Shown: piece after piece, positions 1 through 7,824 of the stretch | How the letters are laid out: each line of letters starts with the position of its first letter | How positions within the stretch are numbered: position 1 is the stretch's first letter | NCBI GenBank assembly: GCA_900549865.1 | Contig: URPU01000036.1 | Span: 1-21,513 of the forward strand | Length of the DNA: 21,513 nucleotides | Source: an uncultured Eubacteriales bacterium | GTDB taxonomy: Bacteria; Bacillota; Clostridia; Oscillospirales; Oscillospiraceae | Reading direction: 5' to 3' | Notes under the pieces: generated by a model | Databases searched by the model: none | What the model saw: the letters and a program-made list of their open reading frames with translations, nothing else | Told to the model about the DNA's origin: nothing | Program-made: the position numbers and the translations under genes

Positions 1-1856
1 AGCGCGTCATTCAGATCCTCAACCGCCGCCAGAAGAACAACCCCTGCCTCATCGGTGAGCCGGGCGTCGGCAAGACGGCCATTGCCGAGGGATTGGCGCA
101 GCGCATTGCAATGGGCAACGTGCCGTATAAGCTGCAAAACAAGCAGGTGTTCCTGCTCGATTTGACGGCGCTCGTCGCGGGCACGCAGTTCCGTGGCCAG
201 TTTGAAAGCCGCATGAAGGGGCTTATAGAAGAGATACGCAAGCAGGGCAACATCATTCTCGTCATTGACGAGGTACACAACATCGTCGGCGCGGGTGACG
301 CCGAGGGCAGCATGAACGCCGCCAACATACTCAAGCCTGCCCTGTCGCGCGGCGAGATACAGGTCATCGGCGCGACGACCTTCGCCGAGTACCGCAAGCA
401 TATCGAGAAGGACTCCGCGCTGGAGCGCCGCTTCCAGCCCGTCACGGTGAATGAGCCGTCCATCGACGACAGCGTCAAGATCCTGCGCGGCATCGCGCAT
501 TATTATGAGGACTATCACGGCGTGCGAATATCCGACGAGATGTGCCGTCAGGCCGTGCTGATGAGCGAGAGGTATATAACCGACCGCTTCCTGCCCGACA
601 AGGCCATCGACCTTATCGACGAGGCCTGCTCTGACGTCAACCTCAAGGACGAGGGGATAAACTCCCTCATGCTCAAGGAGCGCGAGCTTGACAACATCCG
701 CTATGAGCGCGAGGGTCTCATGTCGGCGGATGCCCCGGCGGGCGTGGATATGAACGACGAGATGATGGATAAGCGCTACGCCGTCATCGCGGAGCTGAGA
801 AGCCGGGAAATGCAGCTTCAGCAGGAGATAGACGACCTCAAGCACCGCGAAAGGCCGGAGCTTACGGTGGATAACCTCGCCCGCATAATAGAGCTGTGGA
901 CGAAGATCCCCGCCTCCAGCATCCGCGAGGATGAGTATGACCGCCTTGCCCGCCTCGACGCGCGCCTCAAGGAGCATATCGTGGGGCAGGATGAGGCGAT
1001 AAACGCCGTGTGCGCCGCCATAAAGCGCAGCCGCGTCGGCCTCAAGGTCAAGCGCAAGCCTGTCAGCTTCATCTTCGTTGGCGGCACAGGCGTCGGCAAG
1101 ACGGAGCTTGTCAAGCGCCTCGCCGCGGATATGTTCGACTCGCCGGAATCCCTCATAAGGCTCGACATGTCCGAATTTATGGAGAAGTTCGCCGTGTCGC
1201 GCATCATCGGCTCGCCCCCCGGCTACGTCGGCTATGACGAGGCCGGCCAGCTTACGGAGAAGATACGCCGCAAGCCTTACAGCGTGGTGCTGTTCGACGA
1301 AATAGAGAAGGCACATCCCGACGTGATGAACATCCTTCTCCAGATACTTGACGACGGGCGTATCACCGACGCGCAGGGGCGGACGGTCAACTTTGAAAAC
1401 ACCGTCATCGTCATGACCACGAACGCCGGAAGCAGCAGCAAGACCGGCTCCGTCGGCTTCGGCGGCAGCATCGGCGACATGACGCGTGAGCGCGCCATGA
1501 AGGCGCTGAACGAGTTTTTGCGGCCGGAGTTCATAAACCGCGTGGATGAGGTCGTCTGCTTCAACCAGCTCACGGAGGAGAACTTCCGCGGCATCGCAGC
1601 CCTGATGCTGGGCGAGGTGCGCGACGTGCTTGCAGAGCGCGGGCAGACTCTTACATGGGATGACGCGCTCATTGACCACCTTGTCGGCAAGGGATATTCC
1701 TCCACCTACGGCGCGCGCAACCTGCGCCGCCTGATCCAGAAGGAGATAGAGGACGTCGTGGCGGAAAAGATGATAGAGCAGCGCGGCGAGAACATCAGCT
1801 ATATAGACCTTTCCGCAGTCGATGGGAAGGTGACTGTGAACGTCAGGGGAGAATGA
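1..1856 (+). CDS. clpC: ClpC-type AAA+ unfoldase, 5'-truncated by the window edge
   Basis: Hsp100 unfoldase that threads proteins into the ClpP peptidase in the cytoplasm. The reading frame is already open at base 3, so the N-terminal domain and start lie outside; about 617 codons remain, against about 810-850 for whole ClpC. D1 shows Walker A GEPGVGKT (54-77) and Walker B VIDEVHN (from 261). A short middle segment (about 720-870) follows, too short for a full ClpB coiled-coil arm. D2 shows Walker A GGTGVGKT (1080-1103), Walker B VVLFDEIE (from 1284) and sensor TTNAG. A VGF tripeptide (1452-1460) sits in the D2 loop where ClpC and ClpX-type proteins contact ClpP, which favours ClpC over ClpB. 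It is followed at once by the macrodomain gene, so the two are probably cotranscribed. The family call is firm; ClpC rather than ClpE or ClpA rests on the VGF loop and short middle region. Confidence 0.92.
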   Translation, partial: RVIQILNRRQKNNPCLIGEPGVGKTAIAEGLAQRIAMGNVPYKLQNKQVFLLDLTALVAGTQFRGQFESRMKGLIEEIRKQGNIILVIDEVHNIVGAGDAEGSMNAANILKPALSRGEIQVIGATTFAEYRKHIEKDSALERRFQPVTVNEPSIDDSVKILRGIAHYYEDYHGVRISDEMCRQAVLMSERYITDRFLPDKAIDLIDEACSDVNLKDEGINSLMLKERELDNIRYEREGLMSADAPAGVDMNDEMMDKRYAVIAELRSREMQLQQEIDDLKHRERPELTVDNLARIIELWTKIPASSIREDEYDRLARLDARLKEHIVGQDEAINAVCAAIKRSRVGLKVKRKPVSFIFVGGTGVGKTELVKRLAADMFDSPESLIRLDMSEFMEKFAVSRIIGSPPGYVGYDEAGQLTEKIRRKPYSVVLFDEIEKAHPDVMNILLQILDDGRITDAQGRTVNFENTVIVMTTNAGSSSKTGSVGFGGSIGDMTRERAMKALNEFLRPEFINRVDEVVCFNQLTEENFRGIAALMLGEVRDVLAERGQTLTWDDALIDHLVGKGYSSTYGARNLRRLIQKEIEDVVAEKMIEQRGENISYIDLSAVDGKVTVNVRGE

Positions 1857-1858
1857 CC

Positions 1859-2380
1859 ATGGGTAAGCTTGAGATAATCACCGGCGATATAACCGAGCAG
1901 GACGTTGACGCGATAGTGAACGCGGCAAACTGCTCTCTTCTCGGCGGCGGCGGAGTTGACGGCGCGATACACCGCGCCGCCGGGCCGGAGCTTCTGGCCG
2001 AGTGCCGCACGCTGCACGGCTGTGAGACTGGCAAGGCCAAGATAACGAAGGGCTACCGCCTCAAGGCGCGCTATGTCATCCACACGCCCGGCCCTGTGTG
2101 GCACGGCGGCGGACACGGGGAGGAGGCGCTTCTCGCCTCTTGCTACCGCTCATGCATGGCGCTGGCCGCCGAAAATGGCTGCAAAACGGTGGACTTCCCG
2201 TCCATCAGCACGGGCGTCTATCACTTCCCGCTGGAAAAGGCGTCGAAAATAGCCGTGGACACGATAACGGCCTGCCTTGAAGAGTACCCCGCGATAGAGC
2301 GCGTGCGCATGATCTGCTTCAACCAGCATACGCAGAGGTTTTATCAGGCGGCGCTTGAAGCGCGCGGGGAAGCGCTATGA
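1859..2380 (+). CDS. Macrodomain protein, O-acetyl-ADP-ribose deacetylase / ADP-ribosyl hydrolase type
   Basis: A single macrodomain of 173 residues, the usual size for YmdB/MacroD-type enzymes that hydrolyse ADP-ribose esters (O-acetyl-ADP-ribose, ADP-ribosylated acidic residues). The ligand-binding signatures are all visible: NAAN at residues 21-24, GGGGVDGAIHRAAG from residue 29, and STGVYHFP at 117-124 in the diphosphate-binding loop. An ATG at 1853 overlaps the clpC stop, but the Shine-Dalgarno run AGGGGAG (1845-1851) is then only one base away; the ATG at 1859 gives a 7-base spacing and begins MGKLEIITGDIT, the usual family start. The stop overlaps the next ATG by four bases, so it is probably translated together with the rhomboid gene. 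The family is certain; the exact substrate cannot be read from sequence. Confidence 0.93.
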   Translation: MGKLEIITGDITEQDVDAIVNAANCSLLGGGGVDGAIHRAAGPELLAECRTLHGCETGKAKITKGYRLKARYVIHTPGPVWHGGGHGEEALLASCYRSCMALAAENGCKTVDFPSISTGVYHFPLEKASKIAVDTITACLEEYPAIERVRMICFNQHTQRFYQAALEARGEAL

Positions 2381-2943
2381 GCAAACGGGTGCTCAAGATC
2401 CAGTATAATTCCCCGGTCGTGCTGAGCTTTGCGTTTCTGTCGCTGGCAGCGCTGGTGCTGGGGAAGCTCACGGGCGGCTGGACGACGGTGAAGCTCTTCT
2501 CGGTGTACCGCTCGTCCCCGACGGATCTGCTTACATACCCGCGCTTCGTGCTGCATGTGCTGGGCCACAGCAGCTACTCCCACTATATCGGAAATATCAT
2601 GATGATCCTCGTCATCGGCCCCGCGCTTGAAGAGCGCTACGGCAGCAAGCCCCTCTTCTGGGCGATATTCCTCACGGCGCTCGTCTCGGGCATGATACAG
2701 TGGCTGTTCTTTCCCGGCACCGCGCTTCTCGGCGCGTCGGGCATCGTTTTCATGATGATAGTCATGTCCTCGCTTGCGGGGATGAAGAACGGCTGCATCC
2801 CGCTGACGCTCATCCTCGTGCTGGTGCTGTACATCGGCGGGGAGATAGTGGACGGCGTGACGCTCAAGGATAACGTGTCGCAGCTTACGCACATCGTCGG
2901 CGGCATATGCGGCGCGGTCCTCGGCCTTTCAATGAGAAGATAA
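2377..2943 (+). CDS. Rhomboid-family intramembrane serine protease
   Basis: Membrane protein of 188 residues with about six hydrophobic helices, the minimal bacterial rhomboid size. Rhomboids cut transmembrane segments of other proteins inside the bilayer with a Ser-His dyad. Both residues are visible: Ser121 in the GASG motif (119-122) and His172 in THIVGG in the last helix. The helix-2 signature with His64, His69 and Asn73 is also present, the HxxxN part being the oxyanion-side element. All key residues are intact, so an active protease is expected. The ATG overlaps the macrodomain stop (ATGA at 2377-2380), which indicates translational coupling. The gene ends five bases before a strong terminator hairpin, closing the clpC operon. 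Its substrate is unknown. Confidence 0.9.
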   Translation: MSKRVLKIQYNSPVVLSFAFLSLAALVLGKLTGGWTTVKLFSVYRSSPTDLLTYPRFVLHVLGHSSYSHYIGNIMMILVIGPALEERYGSKPLFWAIFLTALVSGMIQWLFFPGTALLGASGIVFMMIVMSSLAGMKNGCIPLTLILVLVLYIGGEIVDGVTLKDNVSQLTHIVGGICGAVLGLSMRR

Positions 2944-2947
2944 AGAT

Positions 2948-2979
2948 ATGATGCGCTTCACCGCAAGCGCATCATTTTT
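2948..2979 (+). terminator. Intrinsic terminator after the clpC-macrodomain-rhomboid operon
   Basis: A perfect 11-bp stem (ATGATGCGCTT at 2948-2958 with AAGCGCATCAT at 2965-2975) has a 6-base loop and runs into five T (2975-2979). It lies five bases past the rhomboid stop and ends just before the Shine-Dalgarno site of the next gene. Confidence 0.88.
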
Positions 2980-2999
2980 AAACGCGAAAGGAGCATAGC

Positions 3000-3437
3000 A
3001 TGGAAAAACTGCTTATAAGCTCATGCCTGCTGGGCAATGAGTGCAAGTACAGCGGCGGCAGCAACCGCATGCCCGACGGCGTGCTTGCCGCGCTGAGAGA
3101 GAAATATACGCTGATACCCGTCTGCCCGGAGACGGCGGGCGGCCTCCCCATCCCGCGGGAGCCGAGTGAGCGCGTTGGCGCGCGCGTCCTGAGCCGCAGC
3201 GGCAGAGACGTCACGGCGGAATACGCCCTCGGCGCACAGACGGCGGAGGCGCTTGCCAGGCGCTTCGGCTGCAAAAAGGCGCTTTTGAAGGCCAACTCCC
3301 CGTCCTGCGGCACGGGGCAGATATACGACGGCACCTTCTCCGGCACGCTCATCCCCGGCGACGGTATGGCGGCGGAACGCCTGCGCGCCATGGGCGTCGC
3401 GGTGTATTCGGAAAAGGAAACGGGAGCGCTTCTATGA
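3000..3437 (+). CDS. DUF523 family protein, TudS-like (iron-sulfur desulfidase family)
   Basis: A 145-residue DUF523 (YbbK-like) protein. Members of this family were shown to be 2-thiouracil desulfidases (TudS) that use a [4Fe-4S] cluster held by three cysteines; whether this member acts on thiouracil is inference. The conserved cysteine blocks are present: SSCLLG (Cys9), VCPE (Cys42) and NSPSCG (Cys103). Cys15 and Cys91 are additional. The polar loop KYSGGSNR (16-23) is typical of the family. Start: AAAGGAG at 2987-2993 sits 6 bases before the ATG. It lies directly after a terminator, and no clear promoter is visible in the short gap, so it may be transcribed by readthrough or from an unrecognised start. 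Its last bases overlap the NlpC/P60 gene by four, implying coupling. Confidence 0.85.
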   Translation: MEKLLISSCLLGNECKYSGGSNRMPDGVLAALREKYTLIPVCPETAGGLPIPREPSERVGARVLSRSGRDVTAEYALGAQTAEALARRFGCKKALLKANSPSCGTGQIYDGTFSGTLIPGDGMAAERLRAMGVAVYSEKETGALL

Positions 3438-4852
3438 TAAGGCGGCCGGCTGCGTGCCTTCTCGCCGCGGTGCTTGCCCTGACGCTCCTTCCCGGCGCGG
3501 CGCTTGCCGGCGGCGGCGATGAATATATCCGCCTGCCCACCGGCGTGACGGAGGATATGCTTACGCCGGAATACTGGATAGGCACAGGCATACAGGCATC
3601 CCGCGCGGCAAAGCCCGTGATGAGCGCGCAGGAGATATCGCGCTTCAACCGCGATATAAGCGCCATGATAAGCGTGGGGGAGGAGCACTGCGCCCTCACG
3701 GACATACCGGACAGCATTCCCGGCAGCGTCGTGCGCGCCATTATCGAAAGCCACGCCGTGCCGAAAAACGCAGGCGCGCTGTATATAAACGGTTCCCCGT
3801 CGAATGCGGATTACTGGACGGCGCTGGCATCCCAAAGGGCGCTGGACGCGATACAGGATACCGTGTCCGTGCGCTTCGGCTACTCCGTGCGCCGCGCGCA
3901 GCTGAGGCTCTTCCCGACGGATGACTTCGCCGGTGTGTCGGAAAATGAAAGGCTTTATGACAAGCTCGTCATGTCTGAGCTTATGCCGTATCTGCCGCTG
4001 GCCGTGCTGCACGAAAGCGCGGACGGGGCGTGGTGCTACGTGATGCTGTACGGCTTCGGCGGCTGGACGCGGAAGGAGAACGTGGCCCTCTGCCCCGACC
4101 GGGCGGATTGGCTCGACCGCATGGAGGCGGAGGATTTCCTCGTCGTCACCGGACGCGAGCTTCGCCTCCCGCAGGAGCCGTACTCCCCGCAGACCTCCGC
4201 CCTCTCACTTCCGATGGGCACGAAGCTTCCCCTCGTAAAGGCGGCGGACGCGCCGCAGACGGTGAACCGCCGCAAAAGCTACGGCTGCTACGTCGTGAAG
4301 CTTCCCGTGCGCGGCGATGGCGGCGTTATCGCCGACGAATACGCGCTAATCCCAGTGTCGGAAAAGGTCAGCCGCGGATATCTCCCCTATACGCGCGAAA
4401 ATGAGCTTCGCCTCGCGTTCGAGTTTCTGGGCGACCGCTACGGCTGGGCCGGGATGTACGGCGCGAACGACTGCTCCGGCATCATCCACGAGATATTCGC
4501 CTGCTTCGGCTTCTGCCTGCCGCGCACGGCGGAGGCCATAATGGCCCTTCCGGGCTTCGGCGGCACTGAGCTTCAGGATAAAACGGACGCGCAGAAGCTG
4601 CGCGCTCTCGCCGCGCTCCCCGCGGGCACGCTGCTGGGCTTTCCTGGGCACATCATGCTCTATCTCGGCACGCGCGGCGGAAAGGCGTATGTCATAAGTG
4701 CGGCCGGGTCCTTCGCCTCCGACGACGCGTTCGACGGCGATTATTCCGTCAATGGCGTCTCGGTCAATTCCCTTGCCGATACCCGGCGGCGCAGCGGCCT
4801 CACATGGCTTGAAAGCCTGACGGGCGCGCTCACCTGCGCGGCGGAGGACTGA
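3434..4852 (+). CDS. Secreted SH3b-NlpC/P60 cell-wall peptidase
   Basis: A 472-residue exported peptidoglycan peptidase. Residues 1-25 form a signal peptide (two Arg, a Leu/Ala core, cleavage probably after ALA at 23-25). The region up to about residue 130 resembles the NlpC/P60 N-terminal stabilising segment; about 150-310 looks like one or two bacterial SH3 domains; the C-terminal third is NlpC/P60. The catalytic Cys347 lies in DCSG (346-349), and the His is probably His406 in PGHIMLYLG. This layout matches the SH3b1-type NlpC/P60 enzymes that cut the gamma-D-Glu to diamino-acid bond, as in YkfC-like peptidases. The start is set by the ATGA overlap with the DUF523 gene. An intact active site makes activity likely; whether it serves wall turnover or peptide recycling is not clear. 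Confidence 0.88.
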   Translation: MIRRPAACLLAAVLALTLLPGAALAGGGDEYIRLPTGVTEDMLTPEYWIGTGIQASRAAKPVMSAQEISRFNRDISAMISVGEEHCALTDIPDSIPGSVVRAIIESHAVPKNAGALYINGSPSNADYWTALASQRALDAIQDTVSVRFGYSVRRAQLRLFPTDDFAGVSENERLYDKLVMSELMPYLPLAVLHESADGAWCYVMLYGFGGWTRKENVALCPDRADWLDRMEAEDFLVVTGRELRLPQEPYSPQTSALSLPMGTKLPLVKAADAPQTVNRRKSYGCYVVKLPVRGDGGVIADEYALIPVSEKVSRGYLPYTRENELRLAFEFLGDRYGWAGMYGANDCSGIIHEIFACFGFCLPRTAEAIMALPGFGGTELQDKTDAQKLRALAALPAGTLLGFPGHIMLYLGTRGGKAYVISAAGSFASDDAFDGDYSVNGVSVNSLADTRRRSGLTWLESLTGALTCAAED

Positions 4853-4878
4853 CGGAGGACTATTAATAATGTGTAAAT

Positions 4879-4911
4879 AAGCTTGTCCCTAGCGTTGCCG
4901 GGGGCAAGCTT
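4879..4911 (+). terminator. Probable terminator after the NlpC/P60 gene
   Basis: An 11-bp stem with one G-T pair (4879-4889 with 4901-4911) and an 11-base loop, 26 bases past the stop. The following tract is T-rich but broken by G and C, so termination may be partial. The next promoter's -35 box starts only four bases later. Confidence 0.6.
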
Positions 4912-4914
4912 TGC

Positions 4915-4943
4915 TTGACTTTGCACCCTGCGCGCGGTATACT
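4915..4943 (+). promoter_or_regulatory. SigA-type promoter of the solute-binding lipoprotein gene
   Basis: TTGACT (4915-4920) and TATACT (4938-4943) are separated by exactly 17 bases, so transcription should start near 4950. This leaves an untranslated leader of about 200 bases before the ATG at 5152. The leader shows no recognisable riboswitch; it has a weak GGCGG/CCGCC stem near 5053-5076 and a triple 10-bp repeat just before the ribosome-binding site. Confidence 0.8.
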
Positions 4944-5105
4944 GACAGCCGTACTAACTGCGCTAATACAGCACGTGCGGCTCGCGCTGAAAAATTTCCG
5001 AAAAAACCGCATAATATGAGAACTTTTTCTGCGCAGGCTCGTCTACAATTACAGGCGGACGGAATAAAAGCCGCCGTGCCGCTAAAAATGGTTATGTTAT
5101 AAGGT

Positions 5106-5135
5106 GTAATGCTTAGTAATGTTTAGTAATGCTTA
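5106..5135 (+). repeat. Three tandem copies of a 10-bp unit in the leader
   Basis: The unit GTAATGCTTA occurs three times head to tail; the middle copy differs by one base (GTAATGTTTA). The block ends 5 bases before AGGAGG (5141-5146) and is A/T-rich in a GC-rich genome. A 10-bp period puts each copy on the same face of the helix, as in tandem operators; binding to RNA is also possible. Confidence 0.85.
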
Positions 5136-5151
5136 TATTCAGGAGGACAAA

Positions 5152-7602
5152 ATGAAAAGAAACTTCAAGAGGATGACTGCGCTGCTTCTGACGCTCATCA
5201 TGGCGCTTTCCCTGTGCGCCTGCGGCAGCAGCTCCGACAATGCCGGAAAGAACGGCGCGTCAAGCACCGCGGCGGAGGAACACCCCGCCTACGTCTACAG
5301 CACGGACTTCGTCACGCTGGCCGACGGGATGGAGTATTCGCTTGCTCCGCGCCTGTTCGCCTCGAACGGCTTCTACGCCACCAGCTATGAAAAGATAGGC
5401 GAGCGGGAGATCCCCGAGGGCGTTGTGCCCGAGTATGAAGGGGAGTATGACATATACGGCTCGAAGCTCTACTTTGTGGACTTCTCCGGCTCCGTCAGTG
5501 AGCTTGTCAATTACCACGCGCCTACCCTTGCCGAGGATAACAGCGACAAGCAGGATTACTATTCCGGCGGCGACATCAGCGGCATGGGCGTCACGGCGGA
5601 CAACAATCTCGTCGTTATCGAGAATGTTTATGAATCGTGGTACGACGGCCCGGCCGACCTCAGCCGTGACGACGACAGTTATTGGGAGTATCAGAATTAT
5701 CAGAACAGCTGGTATATCCGCACGCTGGACAAGGACGGCAACGAGCTCAGCTCCGCCAAGATAGAGGTGGGCGATTCCGAGGGCTTCAACCCCTATAATT
5801 CCATCGTTGACGACGAGGGCCGCCTCGTTGTTGCGACCGACAACGGCGTGCGCATCATCGGCACCGACGGCACGGACGCTATGAAAATATCTGACGGCGA
5901 CGTCTCAAGCAACGACTATGGCTATGTTCAGGGCGTGTGCAGGCTCGGCGACGGCCGCATTGCCGCAAACGTCTGGGCCGGCGAGAGCGGGAACCAGCTG
6001 TGGATCGTTGACGAGGACAGCAAGTCCTTCGGCGAGAAGCTGTCTCTGCCCAACGACGCCTATAATATCTACACCGGCGGCGGGGATTACGGCGCATACT
6101 ATACCAGCGGCATAAACTTCTACGGCATCGACCTTGCCACCGGCGAGTCCACGCGCCTTTTCAACTGGATCAACTGCGACATAAACGGCGACGATGTGAA
6201 CAACATCCTCATCCGTGACGACGGCAGCATCGTCTGCGTCATTTCCGAGTACGACCAGACCGACGAGGAGTACACTCTCACCCTCGCCACGATCAGCCTT
6301 GTGCCCTATGACTCCGTTCCGCATAAGGAGACCATCACCCTCGCCACGCAGTATCTCGACTGGAACGTGCGCAGCACCGTGATCGACTTCAACCGCAAGA
6401 ACGAGCAGTACCGCATCGAGGTCGAGGATTATTCCCAGTATAATACGGATGAGGACTACTCAGCCGGTCTCACCAAGCTCACCACCGAGCTTCTTGCCGG
6501 AAACGTTCCTGATATCATCGACCTCAACGGCCTGCCCTATACCCAGCTTGCCGCGAAGGGGCTGCTGGAGGACCTTTATCCCTATATCGACGCTGACCCC
6601 GACTTCGGCCGCGAGGATATCTTCCCCAACGTGCTCGAGGCGCTTGAGGTGAACGGCGGCATGTATTCCACCTGCTCCAGCTTCTATCTCATCACGGCCA
6701 TCGGCGCGGCCTCCGTCGTCGGCGACGAGCCGGGCTGGACCTATGACGAGTTCAACGCCGCGCTTGCCTCCATGCCCGAGGGCTGTGAGCCCTTCGATGT
6801 GTATACCACGCGCGACAGCATCCTGCGCACCTGCCTCAATCTCGACATGAACGACTTCGTCAACTGGAGCACCGGCGAGTGCAATTTCAACTCCAAGGAG
6901 TTCACCGACCTCCTTGAGTTCGCCGCGCAGTTCCCCGAAAGCTTTAACTGGGATGAATACGAGTACACGCCCGACGACAGCACCGAAAACCGCATCGCGC
7001 AGGGCAAACAGATGCTCATGATGGGCAGCATCTTCTCCATCAGCGACATCTTCTATAACGACATGTACTTCGGCGGCGACTCCACCTATATCGGCTTCCC
7101 GACCTCCGACGGCCGCCCCGGCAGCCTCATCGGCAAGAACTCCGGCTACGCCATGAGCGCGTCCAGCGCGTATAAGGACGTCGTCTGGCAGTTCCTGCGC
7201 GACTCCTTCACCGAGAAGGGACAGGCTGACGTCTACTCCATCCCCACGAATATAAACGCCTATAAGGCCCTCGTGAAGAAGGCCATGACGCCCGAGTACA
7301 AGAAGGACGCAAACGGCAACTTCATCCTTGACGAGGACGGCAACAGGATAGAGGTCAGCCGCGGCGGCTACGGCACGGCCAACGGCCAGACTGTCGAGTT
7401 CTACTCCCTCTCGCAGGAGCAGGCGGACGAGCTCTGGACGGCGCTCACCTCCGCCACCGCCGTCAATGACTACTCCGAAAACAGCATCTTTGACATCGTC
7501 AGTGAGCAGTCTCAGGCCTTCTTCGCCGGGCAGAAGTCGGCGGAGGACGTGGCCAAGCTCGTGCAGAGCAAGGCGAATATCTACGTCAACGAGCAGCGCT
7601 GA
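5152..7602 (+). CDS. Large lipoprotein: propeller-like N-terminal half fused to an ABC sugar solute-binding domain
   Basis: An 816-residue lipoprotein, about twice the size of an ordinary family-1 solute-binding protein. Residues 1-24 are a lipoprotein signal ending in LCAC, with Cys24 the likely lipid anchor. About 40-385 contain repeated strands with turns such as DDEGRLVVA, LGDGRIAANV and RDDGSIVCVI, which look like beta-propeller blades. From about 392 (KETITLATQYLDW) the protein resembles carbohydrate solute-binding proteins of ABC importers, with a typical PDIIDLNG segment. Start: AGGAGG at 5141-5146 fits the ATG at 5152; the frame is open further up to 5119 but that start has no ribosome-binding site. 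It is followed by two sugar-type permeases, so it should deliver a sugar or oligosaccharide to them. The ligand and the job of the propeller half are unknown. Confidence 0.88.
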   Translation: MKRNFKRMTALLLTLIMALSLCACGSSSDNAGKNGASSTAAEEHPAYVYSTDFVTLADGMEYSLAPRLFASNGFYATSYEKIGEREIPEGVVPEYEGEYDIYGSKLYFVDFSGSVSELVNYHAPTLAEDNSDKQDYYSGGDISGMGVTADNNLVVIENVYESWYDGPADLSRDDDSYWEYQNYQNSWYIRTLDKDGNELSSAKIEVGDSEGFNPYNSIVDDEGRLVVATDNGVRIIGTDGTDAMKISDGDVSSNDYGYVQGVCRLGDGRIAANVWAGESGNQLWIVDEDSKSFGEKLSLPNDAYNIYTGGGDYGAYYTSGINFYGIDLATGESTRLFNWINCDINGDDVNNILIRDDGSIVCVISEYDQTDEEYTLTLATISLVPYDSVPHKETITLATQYLDWNVRSTVIDFNRKNEQYRIEVEDYSQYNTDEDYSAGLTKLTTELLAGNVPDIIDLNGLPYTQLAAKGLLEDLYPYIDADPDFGREDIFPNVLEALEVNGGMYSTCSSFYLITAIGAASVVGDEPGWTYDEFNAALASMPEGCEPFDVYTTRDSILRTCLNLDMNDFVNWSTGECNFNSKEFTDLLEFAAQFPESFNWDEYEYTPDDSTENRIAQGKQMLMMGSIFSISDIFYNDMYFGGDSTYIGFPTSDGRPGSLIGKNSGYAMSASSAYKDVVWQFLRDSFTEKGQADVYSIPTNINAYKALVKKAMTPEYKKDANGNFILDEDGNRIEVSRGGYGTANGQTVEFYSLSQEQADELWTALTSATAVNDYSENSIFDIVSEQSQAFFAGQKSAEDVAKLVQSKANIYVNEQR

Positions 7603-7626
7603 GCTGTCGAGTGCAAAAACGCATAT

Positions 7627-7651
7627 GGGGCGCGTTCATCCGACGCGCCCC
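7627..7651 (+). terminator. Hairpin after the solute-binding gene, probably a partial terminator
   Basis: A perfect 9-bp GC-rich stem (7627-7635 with 7643-7651) and a 7-base loop lie 25 bases past the stop. Only a short ACTTTAAA follows, so it may act as an attenuator or protect the 3' end, keeping binding-protein mRNA above permease mRNA. Confidence 0.55.
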
Positions 7652-7693
7652 GAACTTTAAACAGAAATTAAGCTTTGCGGCGCATCGCGCGTA

Positions 7694-7722
7694 TTGAAAA
7701 ACTCCGCCGCATGTTGTACAAT
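7694..7722 (+). promoter_or_regulatory. SigA-type promoter of the permease genes
   Basis: TTGAAA (7694-7699) and TACAAT (7717-7722) have a 17-base spacer. The predicted start near 7729 places the 36-bp hairpin repeats at the very 5' end of the transcript. Confidence 0.72.
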
Positions 7723-7731
7723 GCAAGATAT

Positions 7732-7803
7732 ACGGCAGATACTGCCGTGTAAGTCAATATCTAGTAGACGGCAGATACTGCCGTGTGAGACAATATCTAG
7801 TAG
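7732..7803 (+). repeat. Two tandem 36-bp repeats, each with a perfect hairpin, in the permease leader
   Basis: Units lie at 7732-7767 and 7768-7803 and differ at two positions (20 and 23 of the unit). Each starts with ACGGCAG-ATA-CTGCCGT, a perfect 7-bp inverted repeat, followed by about 19 bases ending in CAATATCTAGTAG. A third unit starts (ACGGC at 7804-7808) and then breaks off. The block lies between the promoter and the permease ATG and could be tandem operators in DNA or two stem-loops at the mRNA 5' end. Confidence 0.9.
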
Positions 7804-7824
7804 ACGGCCTTTCGGATTATTCGC

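Noticed and set aside
7732..7803. CRISPR array from the 36-bp repeats
   Set aside because: The length fits a CRISPR repeat, but the units abut with no spacers, there are only two, and no cas genes are in the window.
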